64,000 nt of DNA. It comes from Jackrogersella multiformis. Taxonomy: Eukaryota > Ascomycota > Sordariomycetes > Xylariales > Hypoxylaceae. Position numbers and translations under genes: made by a program. Shown piece by piece: positions 23,368 through 34,900 of the stretch; positions within the stretch are counted from its first letter, which is position 1; each line of letters starts with the position of its first letter. Location of the stretch: positions 1,488,001 through 1,552,000 of the forward strand of contig CADCXD010000018.1 in NCBI GenBank assembly GCA_902806575.1, read 5' to 3'. A model generated the notes under the pieces. That model worked only from the letters and a program-made list of their open reading frames with translations. It made no database searches and was not told where the DNA came from.

Positions 23368-24120
23368 TATATCACAGTATCATAACCACTGACCGAAAAC
23401 AGGTCTCTTATTTCGTCTATAAGGGCATATGAATAAAGCCATCGATAAAGATGTCGAGCCAGTTCCAATCGCAATATCGCAATATCGCCTTCTTCCCGGA
23501 TCCCGAGTTGAGTAAGTCGAAGTCGAGATGCGGAAATGACTCCATTATTGTAAGGCGGGTGGGGGGGGTTTAGCGGGTGGTGGTCGTGATTCCCCTGCTA
23601 GGTAGAATTTCCTTCGCATCCATGCATGTGCTAAGCCACTCTGTCAAAAGATGCGGCAGATCCGGGGCGCTGCTAGTCTGCAGGTACGTACCAAGGTACC
23701 TAATTACATAGGTAGACCTAGGCCACTCCATTTCCATTAAGTTGAGATTAGGTAACCCAGTCATTGACATCCCCCCACCGTTTTCAGGTACCTAGTGCCA
23801 CTCGCACCAGCCACAGGAGGTATCCGGGGTTTTAAGACCTTCCGAGCTCCCGATTGAACTTCCAAGTTTCTTACAAGTACAACTTCTCGGCCACATATGC
23901 AGGGACAGCGAATTGATAGAACATTTAGTTGCCCCGAGAGGCTGTGTCGATATCGTACGGAGCACGCTACCTAGACATGATATGAATCTCACGTGAGCTT
24001 CCGGGGATATATTTCCAGACCTACTTGGCTATGAGTGCGTGCATACATACCTAAGGTAGGCTTGAGAACTTCCTGGAACCACCTTGCTAGTCCTATACGA
24101 GGTACAGCTAATTCATCAAT
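23368..24120. other. Divergent promoter between regulator and esterase
   Basis: No gene. A direct repeat of CGCAATAT (about 23469-23486), a homopolymer G run at about 23562-23569 and ACCTAGGC/ACCTAAGG palindrome relatives are present. The regulator and the esterase are transcribed away from each other here. Confidence 0.4.
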
Positions 24121-25887
24121 ATGGCTATCCACATAAGGAGGCTAGGATGGCTCGCAATATTTGTCGCCGTCTGCTTTGTACTTTTCTGGGGTCGGACATT
24201 TTACGCAACAACGAGACTGTCGGATCAGCTGTGCTCCGTAATAAGGATATGTCAGGCCGATACGCTAGAGTCCTTCTCAGTTGAGAAAACTCCTATCACG
24301 CTTGGAGGCTATGGAAATTTCACTGGAACGACTATAAAGACTACTTTGAGTGGTGCTGCGCTTCCTAACCCAGTTGATGCCTGGCTCGGTATCGATTATG
24401 CGAGCCAGCCTGTGGGCGAACGTCGTTTTAATACCGTCGACTGGCCGGTTCCATTCGACGGAGTGAAAACAGCCTCGGCGTATGGAAAAGCATGTATCCA
24501 GGATTCCAAGTATATGAGCATAGCGGCCCAGGGGGAGGCCTGCCTTAATTTTAACGTCTACCGAACCCAGGGTGTCCCAATAAGCAAGAAGCTCCCTGTT
24601 TTTGTCTATATCCACGGTGGCAGTTTCAACTTCGGTAGCAGTAAAAGTTTGGATGGGGCTGCATTCGTCGCATCGTCTAAGGAACCGATAGTTGTGGTGA
24701 GTTTTCACTACCGCCTGAACTCTCTTGGCTTTCTTCCGTCGGCGATCTTCAGCAAGGAGGGCCTTCTCAATCTTGGATTACGAGATCAGTACTTCTTCCT
24801 GAAGCATTTCTTGCGAAAGCATGTTGGCTTTTTTGGAGGCAATCCGGACGCAATCACTCTTGGTGGTCGTTCGGCGGGTGCGCATTCCGTGGGTATTCAC
24901 TACTTTCATAACTATGCCGAAGATGCCGGAAAGCCCTACTTCGCTAGAACCATCCTCCAGTCTGGGTCCGTAACTGCACGTTCGTTTCCCAATGCTACAT
25001 ATCCTTTGTACGTCAGGCAATTCGAAGAATATATGGCATTCCTTCACTGCCCTGTTAATGACAACGCGGCCGCCTTAGCTTGTTTACGATCGGCTAAAAT
25101 CGATGACATCAGAAAAATTAGCATCAAGCTGTATGACGATTCTCAGTATAACAATACGTGGCCATTCCAACCAACACAGGGAGGTCCGATGCTAGAGAAG
25201 TTCGGTTCCCAGTCTGGTTATGATGAGACTTTCTTCCACGTTCCAATTCTTACAACCACGGTCACGAATGAAGGAAGATTCGCGGTGCCAGGTAACATGA
25301 AGACCAATGCCGAGTTTTTAAACTATATGCGTATCACTGCCCCACTCATGACTACTGATGACCTAGAGTCACTGGCAAGTTTATACCCGGATCCGGAGAC
25401 GGATGCTATTTCTCCCTTTAAAGATTCTCCAAGGGGAGTACAATACGCCCGCTTAGCTGCCGCCTGGAGCGACTTCGCATACATCTGTCCTGGACAGGAA
25501 ACCGCATACAGAGTGTCTACCGCTGGTGTACCAACTTGGAAAGCTCGGTTCAACACCAATAATACCTTCCCGGCTTGGCGCGGTATTCCGCACGCCGCCG
25601 ACGGGAGATACACATGGCCTGAGCCGAAGGTACAGCACCCAGAAATCGGTCACATACTCCATGGATACCTATCCAGCTTTGTCACAGCTGGTGATCCTAA
25701 CACCCATCGGCACCCAGACTCCCCTGAGTGGCCAAGGTATGAACCCGAGGGGTACGGACTCGATTCCAAACCGGCACTTCAGCTCGTCATACAGCCTCGC
25801 GATACGAAAATCGAGGCGGACGATATTCGCCGTGAGGCGTGCCTGTTTTGGAGAGATCCTAAGAGAGCATCCCGATTGAACAAGTAA
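24121..25887 (+). CDS. Type-B carboxylesterase (alpha/beta hydrolase), membrane-anchored
   Basis: A single exon of 588 aa. Residues 8-27 form a hydrophobic helix after a basic start (HIRRLGWLAIFVAVCFVLFW), a signal anchor or signal peptide, so the enzyme acts in the secretory pathway or outside. Family marks follow in order: GEACLNFNVY (138-147, EDCLYLN-like), oxyanion hole IHGGSF (164-169), nucleophile GGRSAG with Ser251, acid Glu384 (NEGRF), and the catalytic His491 in GIPHAADGRYTW. All three catalytic residues are therefore present. It hydrolyses carboxylic esters; the substrate cannot be read from sequence. Several NxT/NxS sites are consistent with secretion. It is divergent from the Zn2Cys6 regulator and upstream of an oxygenase, which fits a shared metabolic role (inference). 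Confidence 0.92.
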   Translation: MAIHIRRLGWLAIFVAVCFVLFWGRTFYATTRLSDQLCSVIRICQADTLESFSVEKTPITLGGYGNFTGTTIKTTLSGAALPNPVDAWLGIDYASQPVGERRFNTVDWPVPFDGVKTASAYGKACIQDSKYMSIAAQGEACLNFNVYRTQGVPISKKLPVFVYIHGGSFNFGSSKSLDGAAFVASSKEPIVVVSFHYRLNSLGFLPSAIFSKEGLLNLGLRDQYFFLKHFLRKHVGFFGGNPDAITLGGRSAGAHSVGIHYFHNYAEDAGKPYFARTILQSGSVTARSFPNATYPLYVRQFEEYMAFLHCPVNDNAAALACLRSAKIDDIRKISIKLYDDSQYNNTWPFQPTQGGPMLEKFGSQSGYDETFFHVPILTTTVTNEGRFAVPGNMKTNAEFLNYMRITAPLMTTDDLESLASLYPDPETDAISPFKDSPRGVQYARLAAAWSDFAYICPGQETAYRVSTAGVPTWKARFNTNNTFPAWRGIPHAADGRYTWPEPKVQHPEIGHILHGYLSSFVTAGDPNTHRHPDSPEWPRYEPEGYGLDSKPALQLVIQPRDTKIEADDIRREACLFWRDPKRASRLNK

Positions 25888-26208
25888 TCGATACAATTAT
25901 TTCTATTATCGTATTAATATACCCATACCCATCACTCAATCTGCTCAGTCTCCTGTACAGCAATCGCAGGCTATTTACCTCCTTCGGCACGTGATCCGAT
26001 GGTGTGGAGTACATCAACCCCAAGCCGGCTTAGAGAAGAGTTGCGATCGATGGTTAGAATGACGTGATTCGGACTTCAACCGTATTGGTGGAAATGCCAA
26101 AGGGTTATTAACTGAGTCTCCTTCATCGGCCTAAAATATTATACTAGGTCTCTTATATCAAAACCAATCTTCTGGGTTATCAGCATACCACCGTACAAAT
26201 TCTAGACT
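25888..26208. other. Short spacer before dioxygenase gene
   Basis: A 321-bp spacer, presumably esterase 3' end plus dioxygenase promoter. No gene or repeat is visible. Confidence 0.4.
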
Positions 26209-27325
26209 ATGACGACTTCATTCAGCGAGATCCCGGTTATAGACCTCTCGGAAGCGGATGATGACTCGACTAAACCTAATTTACTGAGCAGCCTTCATAA
26301 TGCTCTTACGGAAGTTGGGTTTCTGTATGTGTCAAATCATAACGTTCCATCAACGGTCGTCGGTGAGCTAGTGAATGCGTTGCCTACACTTTTCGAGCTG
26401 GAGGATGAGGTCAAGTCATCTGTCGCATTAGAGAATTCCCCTCATTTCCTTGGATATAGTGGTGTTGGAAGTGAGAATACAGGCGGTAAAGCAGATAGAA
26501 GAGAACAATTCGAGTTTGCTACAGAGTTGACGGCAAGCTGGCATCCCGGTCTTCCACTATACGAACACCTACGAGGCCCCAACCAGGTCTGTCTAAATAT
26601 TGAGAGTCAATTTTAAATGCGATGCTGATATTTACCATAAGTGGCCAACGGGGGAACTTCGATCTGTTGTAGAGGCTTATGTAAAGGAGCTCACTGAACT
26701 GGGGGAGCGGTTCCTTGATTTGGTTGCTCAGGCGCTTTCACTTCCATCTGGGACCTTCCAACCTTTTTTATCAGATCAGCATCGCCTGAAGTTAGTACAC
26801 TACCCTGCGTTGCCTGCTGATGACCCTGCCATTTCGCAGCAAGGTGTCGGTCCTCACAAAGACTCCTCCGGATGGTGGACATTCCTACTTCAGGCATCAC
26901 CTCCCGAAGTAAAAGGACTACAGGTTCTTAACAAAGCAGGCAACTGGGTGGACGTCCCGGTAGTTCCCGGAACCTTCGTGGTCAACATCGGCCAAGCCTT
27001 CGAAGTAGTGACTAATGGCGCGTGCAAAGCTACCACGCATCGGGTTCTCTCAGGCCCACACGAGCGATACAGCGTGCCATTCTTCCAGGGTGTTCGTCGA
27101 AACCTCACCAAAGCCGAGGCCGTCGGGACCCTGAAATCACATTTCGGCGCCCTTGATATCAGCAAGGAGTCCGATGAAGGACACGCGGTCGATTCTGCAT
27201 TCTTAAAGGGCAAGTATGACACCTGGGGAGAATCTCAGCTACGGACGAAGGTACGCAGCCATCGTGCAAACGGCAAGAAGTTTTACCCTGAGGTCTATGA
27301 CCAATATATCAGCGACGATGCGTGA
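26209..27325 (+). CDS. 2-oxoglutarate/Fe(II) dioxygenase, isopenicillin-N-synthase-like
   Basis: Exons 26209-26586 and 26642-27325 encode 353 aa. The N-terminal DIOX_N part begins IPVIDLSEAD and includes GFLYVSNHNVP. The jelly-roll core has the iron ligands His198 and Asp200 (GPHKDSSG) and His259 (TTHRVL), and the co-substrate anchor Arg268-x-Ser270 (RYSVPFF), so it should be active. The family oxidises small molecules (hydroxylation, desaturation or ring closure) with 2-oxoglutarate and oxygen. Intron: 55 nt, donor GTCTGT, acceptor CATAAG; the donor is weaker than average, but the join gives NQWPTGEL in frame. Convergent with a second dioxygenase 120 bp away. Substrate unknown. Confidence 0.92.
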
Positions 27326-27444
27326 AGACAAACCAGAGAGTAATGGCATCTAAGTTAGGGTTAAGGGTAATTAAAATGAGCCCATTATCATAAGACATTG
27401 GCACGAATTCAATTTGCTACTGCTGTGGCTACAAGATGCAGCAT

Positions 27445-28668
27445 CTAGTCGTAATACTTGGCTGCCTTGCCACCAATGATCACCTGCTCCAATTCATCAC
27501 TCCTCGGCTTGTCTTTAGCGACCCCCCTCGCGACCCGCGCCTTCACCCACTCACCCGCGGTGATACCAACCGCACTGCCATCTGTGATCTTGTCATATCC
27601 TAGACGTGCTAACACGTCACTTACAACGGGTCGAAGTTCGAGGCTGTCCTCGGGTCTCACGAAATACAGAACGCCCAAGCGGTCTATGTCTAACTGGTCT
27701 GGAGGCGGCGCAACAACACGGTGGATGCTGCTCTTCAAGAAGCCGTTGGTAAGAAACTCCAGCGAGTCCGCGAGATTCACCGTGATGCTTTGCGGGTACG
27801 GCTTGACCCATTTCCACTCGCCCTCGGGCGTCCGAACCTGCAGCGCGCTGACGGGCTGCCGGAAGAGCAACGTGAGGCTTCCGAAATCGGTGTGCCCTTT
27901 CACCCACACGTTCTCGAGAATGCGGTTTTGCTCCTCGGTCCGGTGGTGGTACTTCATGTATCGTAAGTGGCAGTCGCTCTTCTCCTCGTACCGGTGCCTC
28001 TGCAGGAAGTAGTCCTCCGGCAGCTCCAGGATGAGGGCGAACAGCACGAGAAGCTTTCCTACGATCTCATCGTTGATATGCCGAGCGAAACTCTCGATCT
28101 CTGCTCGGTTCGCGTCGATGACCTCTGGGTGTGGCCGTTCAAGGGCGGGGATGAACTTGGGGATGTTGTAGATCTCGGTATTATCGTACACGCCCGGCCT
28201 CACTTGCTGTTGGTATTGATCTCAGCTGAGGAACTGCAGAATATACCGTGGGGTGGGTACTCACGCGAAGCCCGAGTGGCTTATAACCGTTGTAGCCTCC
28301 ATTCTCAAGGTCCGCCCGGTACTTCAACTTCTCCTCGGTTGACAGCTGGAATACTTCCTTGCCGATAGCAAACTGTCGGTCGACTTGCTCTTGAGTTAAG
28401 CCAAAACCGATGATGTAGAAGAACCCGATCTTCTGGATGGCATCAAATAGTTGCGCCGCAAGCTTCTGCTTCCCGCCCGGTTGGTCGAACTGGGAGAGGT
28501 CCAATGTTACAAGATCTGCCCAGTCAACTATTTGACACAGTATCAGCATATATGATTCACATGGCAGGCATATCAAACTCTCTTACGCTCATATTTCGTT
28601 TCCGGGACCTGATGATAAGTCGGTATATCCGTCCTCCCCTGAGTAATGCTAGTAGCAACTGCTGCCAT
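27445..28668 (-). CDS. 2-oxoglutarate/Fe(II) dioxygenase, second copy, distant
   Basis: Three exons (28668-28587, 28527-28265, 28206-27445) encode 368 aa. Signatures: VTLDLSQF and KIGFFYIIGFGLT in the DIOX_N region, iron ligands His220 and Asp222 (KGHTDFGSLTLLF) and His277 (SSIHRVV). The usual Arg-x-Ser that binds 2-oxoglutarate appears as Arg291-Leu-Gly293 (DRLGVLYF), so co-substrate binding may differ. It is only remotely similar to its convergent neighbour, so this is not a recent tandem duplication. The family acts on secondary metabolites or nutrients; the substrate is not deducible. Good donors (GTAAGA, GTGAGT) support the model. The gene shares a divergent promoter with the permease at 29418. 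Confidence 0.9.
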
Positions 28669-29417
28669 TTTATTTATTCGAAGTGTCAACCTACGTATGG
28701 TGATTTAGCTGGCTATAATGTAAAACCGTACCCGAGGCCAATCTGAATAATACAAGATCATCGCTACCCGGAAGCATGGTACGATTTATGGGTAATATAG
28801 CCCAGCAAGCATCGGATCCGATCCCGACAACCTCCACGATTGCGTGATAGATTTACGAGCATCGATTCCAAATCCATTCAAGGGTTTATACATAGCAAAG
28901 TAGAAAGGAGGGGCGCTCGGTTCCAAGTTATTGGGATTCCGCCCGTTTGGCGTGGTTCGCGGGAGCTCATGCGAAGATAAGCGAAGTCGTGATCATCCCG
29001 GCCGATGACGAATCTCGGGGCACACGATCTGATCGGTCGAAAGCGACAACCCCCAACTCATACTATCGGAAGGAGTCCCGGATCTTGCAATTACAGCATG
29101 TGTGTGCCGGCGATAACGCAGACGTGTTTTACCTTGGCGACTTCATGTTATATCCGCAGATACCTAGGTAGTATCAACTGGGTTCAGTGATATTCTCTCT
29201 TGGCAAACCAATGCGCCGGATATTCGTGATTATGGTGGACAATGGTTCTATACTCCTTAGCGGGTCTTTCCCAGAAATTTCCGTTCGTCGGTGAATTACT
29301 CTCATCTTCAAATACTGCGTCTATCTGCTGTCGCGTATCGTTACCAGTATTCTGTCACATCTAGATAGCATCCCTGGCGATTCATATCGCAAGTGTCTAC
29401 CCGGTTCTTCAGTAGCC
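28669..29417. promoter_or_regulatory. Divergent promoter between dioxygenase and permease
   Basis: This 0.75-kb spacer separates two genes transcribed apart. That arrangement allows co-regulation of uptake and oxidation. No individual site is assigned. Confidence 0.4.
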
Positions 29418-31530
29418 ATGTCGACCACGAAGACACCTGAGATAATGTCCTCGGAGGCAACAGGGGACTCAAGTTCCAACAGCGTCAAAGATGGATTTCA
29501 CCACGCCCGGAGAGGCGAGGTAGTCGACGACGCAACCGGCGACGAAATCATCGATGGGTACGACGCGGAGCAGATGCGAGCAAGAACGGCGTTAACGGCG
29601 GACGAAGAGAAGAAACTCATTCGGCGAATAGATTGGCACCTGATGCCGTTATGTTCCCTCATATTCATGTTCAAGAATCTGGACTCAGATAATGTGAGTT
29701 TTATATTATAGCTTTCAACATACCCTAAAAGATTTGGCATCGCTAATTATGTGTGAAAAGGTCTCGAACGCTCGTATCATGAACAGAGGAACTTCTCAAA
29801 ATATCATGACGCAGCTAGGATTGACATCCGATCAATACGCACTGGTTACTGTTTTGTATTATGTGAGCTTGAAGGGACCGAATCTGAGCCAACGATGGTG
29901 ACTTACAACGTGAAACAGATACCGTATATCATTGGAGAAGCGCCTTCAAACCTACTCCTCAAGAGATTTTCTCCTTCTCGCTGGCAGGCAAGAATTGTAA
30001 GTAGCTCCAGTGTATTAAGAATCTCACTTGATCCGATATCAAGGGTAAACCTAAGACGGGGTCACTTGCTTTGGCCGTAGATACTAACAATGAGCGCTAT
30101 AGATGATCACCTGGGGTATCATTTTAGCATGCCACGTCCCAGTAAAGAACAAGGAGGGTCTATATGCCACAAGGTTTCTTCTAGGGCTAGGTAGGAGTTC
30201 TCCGAGTCCGATTCGGGATTATACTGACCCTTAGCACAGCTGAAGCTGGAATGTTTCCAGGAGTTATCTTGCAGATGACGTATTGGTACCGGCCGGATGA
30301 GATGTCTCTGAGACTCCTCTACTTCTGTATGTGCTTGCAAACTGGGCGAGCTTTCCATATAACTAACTCTTGACCCAGATATATGTGGAAATCTGAGCGG
30401 AATATTCAGCGGCATCCTCGCATTCGCCTTCGATCATGTCTCAGGGGCAGGTGGGTTGTCTGGGTGGCAATGGTGAGATCTCATACATTATTGATCCTAG
30501 CGTGGAGCGCTAATACCATATAGGCTGTTCTTGGTTGAAGCAATAGCGACAATCATCATCGGGGTCGTTGTGTGGTTCCTCTTACCAGATTGTGAGTCAA
30601 TCTAGGGAGATTGCACTTATCATCTTCAACACTGACAAGATTCCAATAGTCCCTGAGACCGCATCCTGGCTTACAGACAAAGAGAAGGCATTTATCCAAG
30701 CACGCCTGCCCGCGAACGCGCCGCGAGCTGCAGAACAGGACTTCAACCTCAGCGAGATCGTTGCCTCGCTAAAGGATAAGAGGCTGTGGCTCTTCACCTC
30801 CATATGGGCATTCTTCACAGTCGGGACTTCGGGAGTTCGCTTTTATCAGCCTACGGTCATCGCAGACCTTGGGTTCACGTGAGTGCGCCCCTAATCACCC
30901 GGCACTCGATACTGAGGGGGTTTTCCCGTTCTGACATCCGTATTCTTCTCTAGCACCATCGCGCAAGCGCAACTTCTTAACCTCCCCATCACCATCCTCG
31001 GCCTCATCGTGATCGGCGTGACCGGGGTCTTGGCCGATAACGGCCGGCTTCCCCGGCCGCTGTACCCCCTCACCTTCCTCACCATCATCCTCGCGTGCTA
31101 CGCGGTGTTGGTGGCGTACCCGAGCAATGGCGCGGTGTACGCGGCCACGATGATCGGCAACGCCGTGACCAGCGCCTGGTTCCCCATGATGTGGCCCTGG
31201 CGAGTGCAGACGACGAGCCGCGCGACGGGGTCCGCCTTCTCCATCGGGTTCGTCAACAGCTACGGCCAGATCGGCGGCGCGATAGGCCCCCAGATCTTCC
31301 GGAGCGCCTACGCGCCCCGCTACCAGGTCTCGTTCGCAGCCGCCATGGCCCTTGTCGCCTGCTGCCTGGTGGCAACCCTGATCACCTGGTGGGTCACCCG
31401 GCAGACCGAGAGCGACACGCGGAAGCTCAAGCTGGCGAGGATCGCCGCCGCTAAGAGGGACGATGCGATCTTGGACGACGTGGTGGATAACGATTTAAGA
31501 AAGAAGAACGACGCTTCTACAGATGTTTAG
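29418..31530 (+). CDS. MFS anion permease, Dal5/allantoate (ACS) family
   Basis: Nine exons (29418-29693, 29761-29862, 29919-29996, 30103-30190, 30240-30326, 30379-30472, 30524-30591, 30650-30878, 30954-31530) join in frame to 532 aa. The cytosolic N terminus ends at IDWHLMPLCSLIFMFKNLDSDN, the typical ACS-family first helix with DR/DN motif. NEARIMNRG-like, GEAPSNLLLKR, ATRFLLGLAEAGMFPG and LPDFPETASWLTDKEK blocks follow, all hallmarks of Dal5, Tna1 and related carboxylate or nicotinate importers. Twelve membrane helices are expected. Substrate probably an organic acid, vitamin or amide anion; this cannot be refined. The last exon is much more GC-rich than the first eight. Confidence 0.93.
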
Positions 31531-32973
31531 AAGATGAGAGGGAAAAAGGTCCGCAGAAAGCACGAACTAATACACATCGGTTGAAGCCCCTAAGGGTATA
31601 TTTGAGACGAGTTTAGGGGTTGCTTAGACAAACTTAATTAAGAGATAGAAGAACCCAATGAGTTCGAGGCTTACAGTGGATGACAATGCAGGACTCACGA
31701 GCCAAGTTCGCAACTATCTGGTTATGACTACCTAACACTAGATATCTTGCTGATCTTGTCAAGGCGTACGACAATAGGGCCCACATTAGACGAAGATAGA
31801 AACCCAGGTATCGTGTTCCCTCTTTAGGCTTTTCCGGAACCTCGAAGTTTGCATACACGCGTGGTGGTAAGGCTCTAGCTAAAACCTTTTCGGAGGACCG
31901 TACCGGAAATCTGAAATGAGATAGCTCAATCGCCTATCTCCATTCATAATACGTTGGACCCGAATATATGCTGCATATCTACCATATGCATAGGAGATAC
32001 CCACGTTCTCATATCGCTTTTCGTTGATTGGATACCTGTAGTCCAACCTACACCGAAAGTCGGGTGGGTTTGCCTCGACGACCCCTGAATTTTCGGAATG
32101 GAGCCCACGGGAACGGCATGATGCAGATGCAGCTTGCTTGCCCCTTATAACCATCTTCACGACCAAAGAGATCGACGAATTCCGGAGATGTTCTAGTTGC
32201 CTAGATTAACTGCTGACTTTTCATTTCACTTTTTAGCCTACCCACACTTTCTCTTCTCGTGGGTATGTATGTAGGATGCCATCCGGGGTCTCGGGCACCA
32301 ACCTCCCGCCCCAACGGCTCCAAACCACACATAGCGACTCCGCGGCCGCCTTACAACCTCTGCGGTCTCAACTCGTAAACCGAAAAGCGCTCTATAGCAG
32401 CGGCCTTCTCGTCTGCCGAAAGATCCAGAAGGGACGCATCAGAATTTATTTCATGCACCCATATCACGGCCATCTAGCCAATCACGAAGACGACGTAGTT
32501 TCTATTACTTAAAAAATGACCGTCAATCACAACCTCCGGGGACGTTCGTCATGTCGTACACATTCCGTAGCCAATATTGCACAATATACTGCTACCATGG
32601 CCTACATACCTACCACACGCTGGGTTGTTCGGGCTATGTATCTCCACCGAATCGCTACCGAGCAAAAAATGTTGGTTGTTTGCTTGTTTGTATGCAGGGA
32701 GGCTAGGCGGGCGGGTGGGTGTGTGGAGGGGACAAGATGTATGCGACCTGTCCCACGCATACGAAACCCAGAAAGCACGGCTGCGATATCGCCACGAGGA
32801 ATGCTAGGGATGTGGAGTGCCTACCTAGAGATGGATAAAACATCAAGCATCAGCTAGAAGGAAAGCTATGGCTTTGTCTCGACGTCTTAGCCGCACTCTC
32901 TTTCCTCGACTCGTCGTCTAGTCTGTGCTTCGTCGGAAATCTCAGCACGCGAGGGAACGGACGAGAGAGAAGC
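31531..32973. other. Spacer between two transporter genes
   Basis: About 1.4 kb with no supportable gene. Small open frames on both strands (for example 31879-32166 minus) lack recognisable content or splice continuation. Confidence 0.4.
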
Positions 32974-34900
32974 ATGTGGGACGCCATCCGCGAGTCCAGC
33001 GTCGGACAGATCACGCGTCTCCTATCCCGCCGTCCGGATCTCCTCCCCTATCCGGAGGAGCTCGCCTCGTTCGAGCTCCCGGCCAGCCTGAGCCGGAATC
33101 CCAGCGTCCTACAAGGTAATAAGCTGGAAAATGAGCTGAAGGGGCAAGAGACGCTGTCTCGCTGCACGGAGCAATCGGTCTTCTCCACCAGGACGGGCAC
33201 GCCTTCCGAGGAGAAGGACGTCGAAGCCGGCACTGCAGAGACATGGGATGGCAGCGTACCAAGCTCTACAACGATCACAACTACCAAGGCCTCTAGCTAC
33301 AACTACGACGTGACATCAACGCCCCCTGAGGAGGCACCTCACCACAATAACGCGGAGCAGAATGAGCCCGTAGTAGTCGACTGGTACTCAGCATCGGACC
33401 CGTCGAACCCGCAAAACTGGTCGCTGGCCAAGAAAATATGGATCACCACGCAGATGGGGCTGTACACCTTCACGGTGTACATCGGGACGTCTCTCTACGC
33501 GCCTAGCGAGGCGCAGATCATGAACTTCTTCGGAGTGAGCTACGAGGCCGCGGCCCTCGGCATCGCGCTGTACGTGCTGGGGTACGGGCTGGGGCCGCTG
33601 CTCTGGTCGCCGCTGTCGGAGATCCCGGCGGTGGGCCGCACGGCGGTCTACGCGGCGACGTTCTTCGCCTTCGCGTGGCTGGCGCTCGGCGCCAGCGTCG
33701 TCGACGACTTCGCCGGCCTCATGGCGCTGCGCTTCCTGCTCGGCTTCTTCGGGTCGCCGTGCCTGGCCACCGCCGGCGCCACCCTCGACGACATGTTCGC
33801 CCCCTGGAAGCTGCCCTACGTGCTGACGGTGTGGTCGGCCTCCTCGACGCTCGGCCCCGCCCTGGGCCCCGTCGTGGCCGGGTTCGCCGTGGCTAGGATG
33901 GGCTGGCGCTGGGCCGGCTGGGAGCTGTTCTGGCTCGCCGCGCCCGTCTGGCTGCTCCTCTTCGCCACCCTGCCCGAGACGAACCCCGACACCATCCTGC
34001 ACCGGCGAGCGGCGCGGCTGCGCGCGCGCGCCGGGCGCCCCGACCTGGCCTGCGAGGCGGACCTCAAGCGCGCGCACATGCTGACGGCGCGGCAGGTGGT
34101 GGTGGACGCGCTGGTGAAGCCGTGGGAGATCAACGCGCTGGACCCGGCGGTGCTGTACACGACGGTGTACAGCTCGGTGCTGTACGGGACGTACTACTCC
34201 TTCTTCGAGGCCTTCCCGCTCGTCTTCGCCGACATGCACGGGTTCAACCTCGGCGAGTCCGGGCTGCCGTTCCTGGCTTTCGTGCCGGGCCTGGTGGTCG
34301 CGGTGTCGGGCTACGTTGTCTGGTTCCGCCTCAAGGCCGAGCCCGTGATGCGCAAGGAGTCTCCCCCTTTATACGGGTATCCCGAGAGCAGGCTGTTCCC
34401 GGCGGTGGCGACGACGCTGCTGGCGCCGATTGGATTGTTCATTTTCGGTGAGTAAGACCTAATGATTTTAAACACCAACGTAGAAGTATCATTCTATGTT
34501 CCTTACTTAAGGTATCCCAATAGTTAAGACGAACTGCTGACGAACTTCGCTCCCGAAACTAGCATGGACCTCGCGCCCCGATATCCACTGGATCGTACCT
34601 ATTCTCGGCCTGATGGTGCTCTTTATCTGTATTGTCATCGCTTTCCAGTGTATGAATTTCTATATTGCGCGATGCTATCCCAAGTACTCGGCCTCCCTCT
34701 TTGCCGCCAACACCTTCGCTAGGAGCTCGTTCGCCGCGGGCTCCGTCCTCTTCTCCAAGCCCATGTACGACAAGCTCGGCGTCGGTGGCGGAGTCAGCCT
34801 GCTGGGTGGCCTGTCCGTGATCTGTGCTGGCGGCATGGTGTTCCTGTGGCGCTATGGTGATAGGTTGAGACTAAAGAGTAGATTTGCTGTGTCGTCCTGA
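32974..34900 (+). CDS. MFS multidrug transporter, DHA1 family
   Basis: Exon 1 (32974-34447) and exon 2 (34563-34900) encode 603 aa; intron of 115 nt, donor GTGAGT, acceptor ACTAG. A long hydrophilic N terminus (about 145 aa) ends in DWYSASDPSNPQNWS, the family entry motif. Membrane helices start with IWITTQMGLYTFTVYIGTSL. Motifs visible: SPLSEIPAVGR (motif A), RFLLGFFGSPCLATAGATL (motif C-like), GWRWAGWELFWL, and a C-terminal half with FYIARCYPKYSASLFAANTF. Related proteins (FLR1/MFS-MDR) expel drugs or toxic metabolites. Exon 1 is highly GC-rich from about 33500 to 34350 with a strong C/G third-position bias. It could protect the cell during use of the neighbouring oxidative pathway (inference). 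Confidence 0.93.

Noticed and set aside
31879..32166. 95-codon minus frame between the two transporter genes
   Set aside because: No homology that I recognise, no splice continuation, and within the length expected by chance.
33388..34239. Long minus-strand frame inside the DHA1 transporter gene
   Set aside because: An artefact of strong third-position GC; it is Arg/Gly/Glu/Val low complexity and antisense to a clear membrane protein.
19143..34900. Reading the metabolic block as a classical secondary-metabolite cluster
   Set aside because: No polyketide synthase, peptide synthetase, terpene cyclase or prenyltransferase is present in the window, so only a catabolic or tailoring role can be proposed.
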